Shown: in pieces, positions 7,245 to 15,101 of the stretch | How positions within the stretch are numbered: the stretch's first letter is position 1 | Layout: every line of letters begins with the position of its first letter | DNA from: DTU018 sp029550685 | GTDB lineage: Bacteria > Bacillota > Syntrophomonadia > Syntrophomonadales > Syntrophomonadaceae | NCBI GenBank assembly: GCA_035412805.1 | Contig: DAONVO010000030.1 | Coordinates: 1 to 22,867, forward strand | Length of the DNA: 22,867 bases | Reading direction: 5' to 3' | Notes under the pieces: model-generated | Database searches by the model: none | What the model was told of the DNA's origin: nothing | What the model saw: only the letters and a program-made list of their open reading frames with translations | Position numbers and translations under genes: made by a program

Positions 7245-8468
7245 ATGAGTAGTAGCAATGACTATGTCATAATCAGTGGTGTACGCACTCCTTTTGGCCG
7301 TTTCGGCGGTTCTCTAAAGGATGTCAACGTAATTGACCTAGGCGCTGAAGTTATGAAAGAGGCCATAAAGAGAGCCGGCCTCACACCTGAACAAATCGAT
7401 GAAGTATGGTGGGGATGTGGAGATACCTCTAATACCGACGATGTATTTACCCCCGTCGTTGGCAGACAGAGCTTGCTGGAAGCTGGCCTGCCCCCCGAAA
7501 CTCCTTGCTGCACTTTTGATAAGGCTTGCGTATCCGGTTCATCGGCAATTCTCTATGCAATCCGTGCCTTAAAAGCAGGAGATGCCCAGATAGTATTGTG
7601 CGGTGGTGCAACTCATTTTTCATCCGTACCTTATCTACTGCGCGACATCAGATTTAAGGGCAGCAAGATAGGGGCTCTCAAACTGTTCGATCCACTGTCA
7701 CCTCTGGGATATGTAAGATACAATCCGGTATCAGTAGATTCAGGTGAAGTAGCGGTTGAATATGGAATTAGCCGCGAAGAGCAGGATCAATGGGCACTGC
7801 GCAGCCACCAAAAATATGGTGAAGCTTGGAAAGCTGGTAAATTCAAAGAAGAAATTAAACCCTGGGAATTAAAACAAAAAGACGGCAGTGTAAAACTCCT
7901 GGATATAGATGAACAGTACAGACCAGAAACTACTTTGGAAAAACTGGCCAAACTGCCTACCATTTTCAATAACGTTGGCGGTATAACGGCTGGAAACGCA
8001 CCGGGATTAAACGACGGAGCGGTAGCAATGGTAGTAACCACTCGCAAAAAAGCTGAAGAATTAGGTGTAAAACCTTTGGCGACAGTAGTCAATGCGGTTA
8101 CGACCGGTGCCAATCCCCGCAAACTACCGATCGCACCAGCTGTAGCTATAAAGAAATGTCTGAGTGAAGTTAATATGACTATTGATGATATGGATATAGT
8201 TGAAATTAACGAAGCCTTTGCTTGTGTTCCGCTGGTAAGCGCCAAGATACTTGCAGATATGGATGAAACCAAATACCAGCAGATCAAAGAGAAGATGAAT
8301 GTTAACGGCAGTGCCATCTCCACAGGTCATGCTAACTGCGCCAGCGGTGCCAGAATCGTACTGACCATGATACATGAATTGAAGCGTCGCGGCGGAGGAT
8401 ATGGTGTTATGGGCATCTGCGGAGGCTTAACCCAGGGAGATTCAATCCTAATAAAAGTTGAGGCTTAA
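7245..8468 (+). CDS. thiolase (acetyl-CoA C-acyltransferase family), module 1
   Basis: A 407-aa thiolase predicted to cleave 3-oxoacyl-CoA with CoA, or run in reverse. The catalytic set is intact: nucleophile C95 (in KACVSGSS), H362 (in TGHANCASG) and C392 (in GICGG), with the His-Cys distance of 30 as in Zoogloea PhaA (H348/C378). NEAFA is also present. Surroundings are unusual: the near-universal GHPxGxSG is GHANCASG, and the C-terminal CxGGGxG is CGGLTQGD. This suggests an atypical substrate or a distinct subfamily, not loss of activity. An AGGGAGGG site precedes the ATG. It ends the first module; a 169-base spacer with a long inverted repeat follows. Confidence 0.88.
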   Translation: MSSSNDYVIISGVRTPFGRFGGSLKDVNVIDLGAEVMKEAIKRAGLTPEQIDEVWWGCGDTSNTDDVFTPVVGRQSLLEAGLPPETPCCTFDKACVSGSSAILYAIRALKAGDAQIVLCGGATHFSSVPYLLRDIRFKGSKIGALKLFDPLSPLGYVRYNPVSVDSGEVAVEYGISREEQDQWALRSHQKYGEAWKAGKFKEEIKPWELKQKDGSVKLLDIDEQYRPETTLEKLAKLPTIFNNVGGITAGNAPGLNDGAVAMVVTTRKKAEELGVKPLATVVNAVTTGANPRKLPIAPAVAIKKCLSEVNMTIDDMDIVEINEAFACVPLVSAKILADMDETKYQQIKEKMNVNGSAISTGHANCASGARIVLTMIHELKRRGGGYGVMGICGGLTQGDSILIKVEA

Positions 8469-8483
8469 TTATTAAGTAACCAA

Positions 8484-8588
8484 ATTTAGGAGTAGGCCGG
8501 GATCAAAGCATCGAAAGCAGCATTAACAAATCTATTGGCAGCACATTTGTAACACTGAATACAGTAACCTCGGCCTATATTCCTAAAT
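8484..8588 (+). repeat. interrupted inverted repeat of about 105 bases with nested hairpin
   Basis: ATTTAGGA plus TAGGCCG on the left (8484-8499) pair with CGGCCTA plus TCCTAAAT on the right (8571-8588), about 15 pairs with a small bulge, enclosing 71 bases. Inside, ACAAAT (8526-8531) pairs with ATTTGT (8545-8550). It lies between the thiolase and the dehydratase genes. No T run follows the right arm directly, and no target duplication flanks the arms, so it could be a structured leader RNA or a small miniature element. Confidence 0.5.
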
Positions 8589-8637
8589 AGATCATTCAGA
8601 ATTTTTAAAATAACAGGTCCCTGGGAGGAGGGGAATC

Positions 8638-9837
8638 ATGACCAAATTATCAGCCAAAGATGCAATCAAAAAAATACAAGCAGAATACTATGAAGAGGCT
8701 AACCGAGCTCACGAAGAGGGTAAGCTGGTAGCTTGGGTTACCTCTATTGCCCCCCGCGAATTCCTGGAGGCAATGGATATTGTTACTGTTTATCCCGAGA
8801 ATCATGCTGCAGCCATTGCGGCTAAAAAGGGATCTATGGAGATGATAGATATTGCGGAGAGCATGGGTTATTCTGCCGATATTTGCTCCTATGCTCGAGT
8901 TAATCTGGGCTATGTAGAAAAAGGTGATTCTGCTGCTGGTAAAGTGCCCTATCCCGATTTACTGTTCTGCTGCAACAATATCTGTGACACGGTTACCAAG
9001 TGGTATGAAATCCTGGCCAGACGTTTGAATGTACCCTTGATTATGATCGACCTGCCCTTTGGATTTACCCCACAACCAACGGAACATCAACTGGAATATG
9101 TGGTAGGTCAGTTTGAAAATGCCATCAGCCAATTGGAAGCTATCTGCAGGAAACCCTTTAACTACAGCCGGTTTGAAGAATCTATGCATCTTTCCAATCA
9201 AGCTGCTCTGCTCTGGAAAGAAAGCATGGAATTTGGGAAGAAAAAACCATGTCCGTTCAACGGATTGGATTTCTTTAACTATATGGCGCAGATCGTCTGT
9301 TCGCGGGGTAATGAAAAAGCGGTGGAATTTTTTACCCTGCTGCGTGATGAATTAGGCGAAAAGGTTGCCCGGGGTGAGGGCTACCTGGCCGAAGAGAAAT
9401 ACCGTATTCTATGGGACGGTATACCGCTATGGTATAATCTCCGTCTTATGAATAACACCTTTAAGGAGAATAATGCGGTTATGGTGGGTTCCACCTATCC
9501 TGATAACTGGGCGGTCACTTACGATACTACCGACTTAAAGAGTATGGCTAAAGCTTATATGGGTAACTTCTCTAACCGTGAGTTCACCTTCCGCTTCCAC
9601 AATATGCTGAGGATGGTGAGAGACTACTCAATTGACGGCGTGGTAATGCATTGCAACCGCAGCTGTAAAAATCAAGATTTTGCTCAATATGCATTGGCTC
9701 GGGAGATAACCAAGGTTACCGGTGTGCCAGTAACCATTGTTGATGGCGACCAGGATGATCCGCGGGCATTTTCCGAGGCACAGTATGTAACCCGGATACA
9801 AGCTCTTTTTGAGACCATTGAACGAAGCCGCAATTGA
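8638..9837 (+). CDS. (R)-2-hydroxyacyl-CoA dehydratase, alpha subunit
   Basis: A 399-aa member of the HgdA/HadB/FldB family. With the beta subunit it forms an iron-sulfur enzyme that removes water from (R)-2-hydroxyacyl-CoA through a ketyl radical, giving (E)-2-enoyl-CoA. Candidate [4Fe-4S] ligands are C83 (in DICSY), C116 (in NNICDT) and C339 or C343 (in HCNRSC); spacing matches HadB C84, C117 and C346. A GGGAGGAGGGG site precedes the ATG. The beta subunit and activator follow within 20 bases each. Known relatives act on 2-hydroxyglutaryl-, lactyl-, phenyllactyl- or 2-hydroxyisocaproyl-CoA; which applies here is not readable. Benzoyl-CoA reductase is less likely, since only one activator-type subunit is present. 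Confidence 0.9.
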   Translation: MTKLSAKDAIKKIQAEYYEEANRAHEEGKLVAWVTSIAPREFLEAMDIVTVYPENHAAAIAAKKGSMEMIDIAESMGYSADICSYARVNLGYVEKGDSAAGKVPYPDLLFCCNNICDTVTKWYEILARRLNVPLIMIDLPFGFTPQPTEHQLEYVVGQFENAISQLEAICRKPFNYSRFEESMHLSNQAALLWKESMEFGKKKPCPFNGLDFFNYMAQIVCSRGNEKAVEFFTLLRDELGEKVARGEGYLAEEKYRILWDGIPLWYNLRLMNNTFKENNAVMVGSTYPDNWAVTYDTTDLKSMAKAYMGNFSNREFTFRFHNMLRMVRDYSIDGVVMHCNRSCKNQDFAQYALAREITKVTGVPVTIVDGDQDDPRAFSEAQYVTRIQALFETIERSRN

Positions 9838-9856
9838 GTACTAGGGGGTGAAAACG

Positions 9857-10993
9857 TTGTCTCGCATTGAAGAAATTCTAAAAGAAATGGAATATATTGC
9901 TCATCATCCGGCCCAAATGGTTATGAAATGGAAATCAGAAACTGGCAAAAAAGCTGTGGGTATTGCACCCATTCACTGTGCAGAAGAAGTTGTTCACGCT
10001 GCTGGTATGCTGCCAGTCGGAATCTGGGGAGGACAAACTACCTTAACCCGGGCCAGTGAATATGTACAGGCTTTTTGCTGCTCCATTGCCAAAGCGATAA
10101 TGGAGTTGTCTGCCGCCGGCGCTTATAAACATTTGGATGCCATTGTCTTCCCTGAGACCTGTGATACTCTGCGGGTTATACCTTTAATGATGAGAATTGC
10201 TGATCCTCTTACTCCGGTGATCGGATTAGTTCTGCCTGACAATCGAAAAATTCCAGCGGGTATAGAATATACCGCCAATGAGTATCGCAATATTGCCAAA
10301 CGACTGGAGGAGATTACCGGAAATATGGTAACCGATTCCTCCTTGCACGCTAGTATTGAACTGTATAACAAACATCATGCTGCCATGATGAGGTTTTTCG
10401 ATGTGGCTGCTGAACATGCCGACATAATTAACCCCTACTGGCGGCATCAAGTAGTAAAATCATCCTTCTTTATATTAAAAGAAAAACATTTAGCTCTGGT
10501 GGAAGAGTTGACAGCCGAATTATCAGCACTCCCGGTTAATAAGGGAAAAGGCCCTCGTGTTGTAGTTACCGGTATTATGACTGAACCTGATAAACTGTTG
10601 CATCTTTTGGGTGAATTTGGATATACCATTGTGGCTGACGATCTGGCTCAGAGTTCCCGGCAGTTTAGAACCCACACTCCGGATGATACTGATCCCTTTA
10701 TTCGTTTAGGCAAACGGTTTGCCGCCTTTGAAGGATGTTCCTGTGTGTGTGATCCTGATAAACTCCGGGGCAAAATCCTTATTGACATGGTTAATAGGCA
10801 GCAAGCTGACGGGGTAGTAGTGCTTATTCTTAAGTTCTGTGATCCCGAGGAATATGATTATCCATTTATCAAACAAGATTTGGAAGCTGCAGGAATACCT
10901 CATCTCTATTTAGAGATCGAGCAGCAAATGGATTCAGTGGAACAACTCAGAACTCGTTTGCAGGCATTTTCCGAAATGTTGATGGATAGATAA
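9857..10993 (+). CDS. (R)-2-hydroxyacyl-CoA dehydratase, beta subunit
   Basis: The 378-aa partner subunit (HgdB/HadC/FldC family). Cysteines that can hold its [4Fe-4S] cluster are C74 or C75 (in AFCCS), C102 (in PETCDT) and C328 (in LKFCDPEEYDYP). The TTG at 9857 is the best start: AGGGGGTG at 9843-9850 lies 6 bases upstream, whereas the in-frame GTG at 9848 is inside that site. The gene begins 19 bases after the alpha subunit stop and ends 14 bases before the activator, so the three form a tight unit. No CoA transferase precedes the alpha subunit, in contrast to the pct-lcd or hadA arrangements; the nearest is about 5 kb downstream. Confidence 0.9.
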   Translation: MSRIEEILKEMEYIAHHPAQMVMKWKSETGKKAVGIAPIHCAEEVVHAAGMLPVGIWGGQTTLTRASEYVQAFCCSIAKAIMELSAAGAYKHLDAIVFPETCDTLRVIPLMMRIADPLTPVIGLVLPDNRKIPAGIEYTANEYRNIAKRLEEITGNMVTDSSLHASIELYNKHHAAMMRFFDVAAEHADIINPYWRHQVVKSSFFILKEKHLALVEELTAELSALPVNKGKGPRVVVTGIMTEPDKLLHLLGEFGYTIVADDLAQSSRQFRTHTPDDTDPFIRLGKRFAAFEGCSCVCDPDKLRGKILIDMVNRQQADGVVVLILKFCDPEEYDYPFIKQDLEAAGIPHLYLEIEQQMDSVEQLRTRLQAFSEMLMDR

Positions 10994-11007
10994 GGGAGGA
11001 TACCTGG

Positions 11008-11787
11008 GTGTTAACTATGGGAGTCGACATCGGTTCGGCTTCATCAAAAGTGGTCATTCTCAAAGACGGGAAAGACATCTTGGCTGGAGTAGTTGTTCCA
11101 GTAGGAACTGGTACTTCCGGGCCAACCCGAGCCTTGCAGCAGGCCTTAGAAATGGCTAAGGTATCCAAAAGCGATATTAGCAAGGTAGTGGTAACCGGTT
11201 ATGGAAGAATGACCTTTAAGGAAGCCGACGAGCAGGTTAGCGAAATCACCTGTCATGCCAAGGGTGTTCACCATCTGGTACCATCCGCTCGCACCATAAT
11301 TGATATTGGTGGACAGGATGCCAAAGTAATCAAGTTGGATGAACATGGATATGTAACTAATTTTGTTATGAATGAAAAATGTGCAGCGGGAACCGGACGC
11401 TTTTTGGAAGTAATGGCACGTGTTCTTGAGGTATCAGTTAGTGATCTTCAAGAATTGGGTGATCAAGCTGAAAATATAGTTCCTATAAGCAGTACTTGTA
11501 CGGTTTTTGCTGAGTCAGAGGTAATATCCCAACTAGCTGCAGGTCAGAAAAGCGCAGATGTAGTGGCTGGTATTCACCAGTCAGTAGCCCGTAGAGTTGC
11601 CGGATTAGCTGGAAGGGTTGGGCTTACTCCGGACGTGGTCATGACCGGGGGAGTAGCCCAAAACGGCGGCGTGGTTAAAGCCCTGGAAAGAGAGCTTAAA
11701 GTGCCTATTGTAGTGGCGCCAAAATCTCAATTGACCGGTGCTATCGGTGCAGCTTTGATAGCATACGAAAAAATTTCGAAAAGGTAG
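11008..11787 (+). CDS. 2-hydroxyacyl-CoA dehydratase activator (HgdC/HadI-like ATPase)
   Basis: A 259-aa homodimeric ASKHA-fold ATPase that uses ATP hydrolysis to inject one electron into the dehydratase, starting its radical cycle. Seen: phosphate-binding loops DIGSASSK (7-14) and DIGGQDAK (99-106), and the two cysteines that bridge the dimer's shared [4Fe-4S] cluster, C125 (in NEKCAAGTGRF) and C164 (in SSTCTVFAESE), matching HgdC C127/C166. GGVAQN lies near the C-terminus. The start is GTG, 8 bases after AGGGAGG (10993-10999). The electron donor would be ferredoxin or flavodoxin; none is encoded here. Length is typical of the 260-aa family, not of the longer fused versions. Confidence 0.93.
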   Translation: MLTMGVDIGSASSKVVILKDGKDILAGVVVPVGTGTSGPTRALQQALEMAKVSKSDISKVVVTGYGRMTFKEADEQVSEITCHAKGVHHLVPSARTIIDIGGQDAKVIKLDEHGYVTNFVMNEKCAAGTGRFLEVMARVLEVSVSDLQELGDQAENIVPISSTCTVFAESEVISQLAAGQKSADVVAGIHQSVARRVAGLAGRVGLTPDVVMTGGVAQNGGVVKALERELKVPIVVAPKSQLTGAIGAALIAYEKISKR

Positions 11788-12049
11788 TACCAAGTTGAAG
11801 CTTTTTCAATAGATTTGGAATTGTTGAATAATACGGAACAACATCACAAGGAAACAAGGTTTGGTAACAAAAAACCTCAAGTAAAGGCTATGGTTTCTAA
11901 TACATCCCTGGCAATATGTACCGGTGGTACAACATCTACAGCCTTGATAAAATTGCACTTGGCAAAGGAGGTAGTTACTCAGTTATTGTGGTGGACCATT
12001 TTTACACTAGTTATCCAGGTCATCGGTAATTAATGGAGGGAGGATCTTT

Positions 12050-13102
12050 ATGAAAGGCAAGCACTTAAAAGTATTGGCACTAGTTCTAGCAATGTTGTTC
12101 ACGGTAGCAGCTGTTGGTTGCGGCGGTTCATCTGAATCTGGTGATAAATCCAGTGATGGTGGCGATAAAAAGCCTATTGTAATCCGCATCGGTACCACTG
12201 TTACCCCGACCCACTCCTATTCAGTTGTAGCTAAAGACTTTGAAAAGGAAGTTGAAGAAAAGACCAACGGCGCTATTGACATTCAATACCTGGGTGGCGG
12301 CGTGCTGGGCGGAGAGCGCCAGATGGTAGAAGCCATTCAGCGCGGAGACCTGGAAATGACTTGGACCTCTGATATTGGTTTAGCAGCAGTTTATCCCGAA
12401 TTGGGATTTGTGAATCTGCCTTACCTTTTCCCGACCTACGAAGATGTTGACAGAGACTATATCAACGGTTGGGTAGCAGAATATATGACTAAATTCTGCG
12501 ATGAAAAAGGCATCAAGATTCTGGGTTATGGTGAAAACGATTTCCGTGCAGTTACCAACTCCAAGCACCCCATTACCAAAGGTAGTGATTTCAAAGGCCT
12601 GAAATTGCGTGTACCGGAAACTCCCATGTATGTTGATTTCTATGAATCCCTGGGGGTAGCCTGCACTCCTATGGCCATCACCGAAGTACCCACTGCTCTG
12701 CAGCAGAAAACCGTTGACGGTCAGGACAATGGTGCTATCATGACCTACGATTATGGTCTGTACAAATTCCAAAAATACGCTACCAGAGCTAATCAGATTT
12801 ACAGCGGTATGCAGATGTGCATGGGAACTGTAACCTGGGACAAGCTGACTCCCGAGCAGCAGCAGATTATAGCTGAAGCCAGCAAGAAAGCTGCTGCAGC
12901 CCAAGTTAAACTGCAGCGGGAAAATGCCGAAAAACAGTGGAAAGAAATGGCAGACGCCGGTATGGAAGTAATCGAGATTACTCCCGAATTGGAAGCCGAT
13001 TTCAAAGCCATTGCTGAGCGGATGTACAAAGATCCTAAATATTCCGAGCTATACGGCGAGGAAATTATGGCTAAGATTCAAGAAGTGAAAGGCATTAAAT
13101 AA
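12050..13102 (+). CDS. TRAP transporter solute-binding lipoprotein (DctP family)
   Basis: A 350-aa extracytoplasmic binding protein that captures an organic acid anion and delivers it to the DctQM membrane pair. A lipoprotein signal peptide is clear: basic start, hydrophobic core, and cleavage before C24 (AVGC), followed by a flexible Ser/Gly/Asp linker (25-41). The DctP arginine that usually binds the substrate carboxylate is R187 in GLKLRVPE, with R166 in NDFRAV nearby. GGAGGGAGG provides a very strong ribosome binding site. A 262-base spacer separates it from the activator gene. The substrate is probably a hydroxy-, oxo- or dicarboxylate, judging by the neighbours; sequence alone does not decide. 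Confidence 0.92.
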   Translation: MKGKHLKVLALVLAMLFTVAAVGCGGSSESGDKSSDGGDKKPIVIRIGTTVTPTHSYSVVAKDFEKEVEEKTNGAIDIQYLGGGVLGGERQMVEAIQRGDLEMTWTSDIGLAAVYPELGFVNLPYLFPTYEDVDRDYINGWVAEYMTKFCDEKGIKILGYGENDFRAVTNSKHPITKGSDFKGLKLRVPETPMYVDFYESLGVACTPMAITEVPTALQQKTVDGQDNGAIMTYDYGLYKFQKYATRANQIYSGMQMCMGTVTWDKLTPEQQQIIAEASKKAAAAQVKLQRENAEKQWKEMADAGMEVIEITPELEADFKAIAERMYKDPKYSELYGEEIMAKIQEVKGIK

Positions 13103-13145
13103 TCTTGGTTCTTGAAAGAAAATAACCGACTTTTCTCCATTGCCA

Positions 13146-13187
13146 GTAAGGGTACACGGGGGCACGTGTGGCCCCTGGTACCCTTAC
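13146..13187 (+). promoter_or_regulatory. intercistronic hairpin between TRAP binding protein and membrane subunits
   Basis: GTAAGGGTAC (13146-13155) pairs perfectly with GTACCCTTAC (13178-13187), and an inner GGGGC/GCCCC stem (13159-13163 with 13171-13175) caps it. Only a TTTT appears several bases later, so termination would be partial at best. The likely effect, known from many binding-protein operons, is higher binding protein than permease mRNA. Confidence 0.65.
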
Positions 13188-13218
13188 GCTCATTTTACCC
13201 AAGAAAAGAGGTGTTGAC

Positions 13219-13773
13219 ATGAATGCTTTAGAGCGTTTTGAGAACCTGCTGGCCAGAATAGAGTATTGCATAACAGTACCTATTTTTTTAATCATGCTAA
13301 CCGTTATGATATTGCAGGTGTTTTTCCGTTATGTGCTGGCGATGCCGCTGTCCTGGTCAGAGGAAATGGCCCGCTATCTATTTGTGGCCTGCACCTTTTT
13401 TGGGGCTGCTATCGCCACCAAGGAACGGGAACATGTGGAAATCAATATTACCGAGGTGGTTATTGAATCCTGGATTAAGGACCGAGCCAAAAAGATCATT
13501 ACGGCGAAAGTATTAAATGTCATACGCGATGTGGTAGCTATCATTTTCTTGCTTATTGCTACCAATGAAACTTACAAATTAATGACGGATCAGCTTAACA
13601 TGGGACAGGTGTCCACTGCTATGGAGTTTCCGATTTGGATTGTAACCTGCAGTATGCTGATCGGGTTTTTACTCTGCATGGTACACTGCGTTCTGTTGAT
13701 TATCCTTAATTTGGGTAATCGAGGGGCTACCGGGTATGAATTCCTGGAGGAGGTGAAGGAAGAATGCAATTAG
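13219..13773 (+). CDS. TRAP transporter small permease subunit (DctQ family)
   Basis: A 184-aa membrane protein with four hydrophobic segments (about 17-38, 50-68, 97-118 and 137-163), the normal DctQ topology. The signature PLSWSEEMARY after the first segment is a family hallmark. It pairs with DctM to form the sodium-driven TRAP membrane complex. The ATG at 13219 is chosen because AAGAGGTG lies 5 bases upstream and the N-terminus then has DctQ-like length; an upstream in-frame GTG lies inside the hairpin. Its 3' end overlaps the DctM start by 10 bases, indicating coupled translation. Confidence 0.9.
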   Translation: MNALERFENLLARIEYCITVPIFLIMLTVMILQVFFRYVLAMPLSWSEEMARYLFVACTFFGAAIATKEREHVEINITEVVIESWIKDRAKKIITAKVLNVIRDVVAIIFLLIATNETYKLMTDQLNMGQVSTAMEFPIWIVTCSMLIGFLLCMVHCVLLIILNLGNRGATGYEFLEEVKEECN

Positions 13774-15056
13774 TAGGTTATTTTATTCTTACTTTTGTTG
13801 GTTTAGCTCTCCTCCGGATACCTATTCCCTTTAGTGCAGGTTTGGCCGGTGTTATCTGTATGGCTTCAGTCGGGATACCTTATTCGATTTTGCCTGCCAA
13901 AATGTTCGGCAATATTGACTCTTTTGCTTATTTAGCCATTCCAGCTTTTATTTATGCGGGTGACGTTATGTCTCTGGGTGGTATTACCAGGGCTTTGGTA
14001 ACCTGGATTCGAGCCTTATGCGGCCGTGCCAAGGGAGCTGTGGGTTCAACCGCGATTATTGCCTCAGCATTATTCGGAACTATTTCTGGTTCTTCTGTGG
14101 CCACCGTATCGGCTATTGGCGGTATGATGCTGCCGGAAATGGTAAGATCAGGATATGACAAAAAATACGCTACTGCCCTTATTGCCGCATCCGGTTTCCT
14201 GGGAATATTGATTCCCCCGAGTATTCCCGGTGTAGTTTATGCTATAGCAGTAGGACAGTCAGTAGCAGATGTATGGCTGGCAACTCTGGTTCCCGGTGTT
14301 TTGCTGACTATCCTTTATTGTGTCTTCAACCGTATTTTCTATGCCAAACAGGAAAAAATGGTTGAAGGTGAATTCAACAGTAAAATCTACCTTTCGCAGA
14401 TTACTAAATCTACCCCGCGTGGTTTGGTAGCTCTGTTGATGCCGCTGATTATTTTTGCAGGCGTCTATGGTGGTATCATGACTCCTACCGAAGCAGGCGC
14501 TGTGGCTGTGCTCTATGGATTAATAGCTGGCTGGATCATTTATCCTTTAATTTTTAAGGATAAATCAGGGGAAGGTTTAATCCAGGTAACCAGGAAAAGT
14601 GCCGTTACCGCTGCAGGTATTATGATGCTGATTGCTACCGCAGCTGTACCCAGTGCCATGTTTACCTATGCCGGTACTGCCCAGGCAGTTACTGATTGGC
14701 TGTTCGCCATTACGGAAAACAAGTATCTATTCCTGCTAATGCTCAACCTGGTTTTGATTGTAGTAGGTATGTTCATGGAAACCAATACTGCTATCCTGCT
14801 CCTGGCTCCCATTCTGGCTCCTGCAGCGGTAGCTTATGGGGTTGATCCCGTTCACTTTGCGGCCATTATGCTGCTGAACTTGGAAATTGGTATGATTACC
14901 CCGCCCTTTGCATGTAATATTTTCGTAGCTTGTAAAATGTCCGACTTGACCATGGATAAGGTCCTATCACCAGTTTTGCAGTTTATTGCGGTATGTATTC
15001 CCGTGCTGCTCGCAACCACTTATATTCCGCAACTGACACTGCTGTTTGTAAGATAA
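13764..15056 (+). CDS. TRAP transporter large permease subunit (DctM family)
   Basis: A 430-aa, highly hydrophobic protein with about a dozen membrane segments; the catalytic subunit of the TRAP transporter, moving the anion with sodium ions. Family stretches are visible: TISGSSVATVSAIG (about 109-122), the GFLGILIPPSIP region (about 142-153), PTEAGAVAVLYG, and GMITPPFACNIFV near the C-terminus. GGAGGAGGTG upstream within the DctQ coding region supplies the ribosome binding site. The complete P-Q-M set in order makes this a self-sufficient importer. The SDR gene follows after 45 bases. Confidence 0.93.
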   Translation: MQLVGYFILTFVGLALLRIPIPFSAGLAGVICMASVGIPYSILPAKMFGNIDSFAYLAIPAFIYAGDVMSLGGITRALVTWIRALCGRAKGAVGSTAIIASALFGTISGSSVATVSAIGGMMLPEMVRSGYDKKYATALIAASGFLGILIPPSIPGVVYAIAVGQSVADVWLATLVPGVLLTILYCVFNRIFYAKQEKMVEGEFNSKIYLSQITKSTPRGLVALLMPLIIFAGVYGGIMTPTEAGAVAVLYGLIAGWIIYPLIFKDKSGEGLIQVTRKSAVTAAGIMMLIATAAVPSAMFTYAGTAQAVTDWLFAITENKYLFLLMLNLVLIVVGMFMETNTAILLLAPILAPAAVAYGVDPVHFAAIMLLNLEIGMITPPFACNIFVACKMSDLTMDKVLSPVLQFIAVCIPVLLATTYIPQLTLLFVR

Positions 15057-15101
15057 TTCGGTGAAGATAAGAATCATCCCAGGTAGAAAGGAAGGTTTCA
15101 A

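Noticed and set aside
7787..8323. Long minus-strand open frame (178 codons) opposite thiolase 1
   Set aside because: Shadow of the thiolase coding sequence; the + strand frame has full catalytic motifs.
8535..8551. Sigma-54-like promoter TTGGCA-N6-TTTGTA
   Set aside because: The -24 GG is present but the near-invariant -12 GC reads GT, and no sigma-54 activator gene is in the window.
8638..11787. Benzoyl-CoA reductase (Bcr/Bzd type) instead of a 2-hydroxyacyl-CoA dehydratase
   Set aside because: Class I benzoyl-CoA reductases have two activator-type subunits; only one, of HgdC length, is present, and cysteine spacing fits HadBC.
11815..12033. 72-codon open frame starting at TTG
   Set aside because: No ribosome binding site before the TTG and no recognisable features; kept only as an observation about the spacer.
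12380..12904. Long minus-strand open frame (174 codons) opposite the TRAP binding protein
   Set aside because: Shadow of the binding-protein gene, with no ribosome binding site or recognisable domain.
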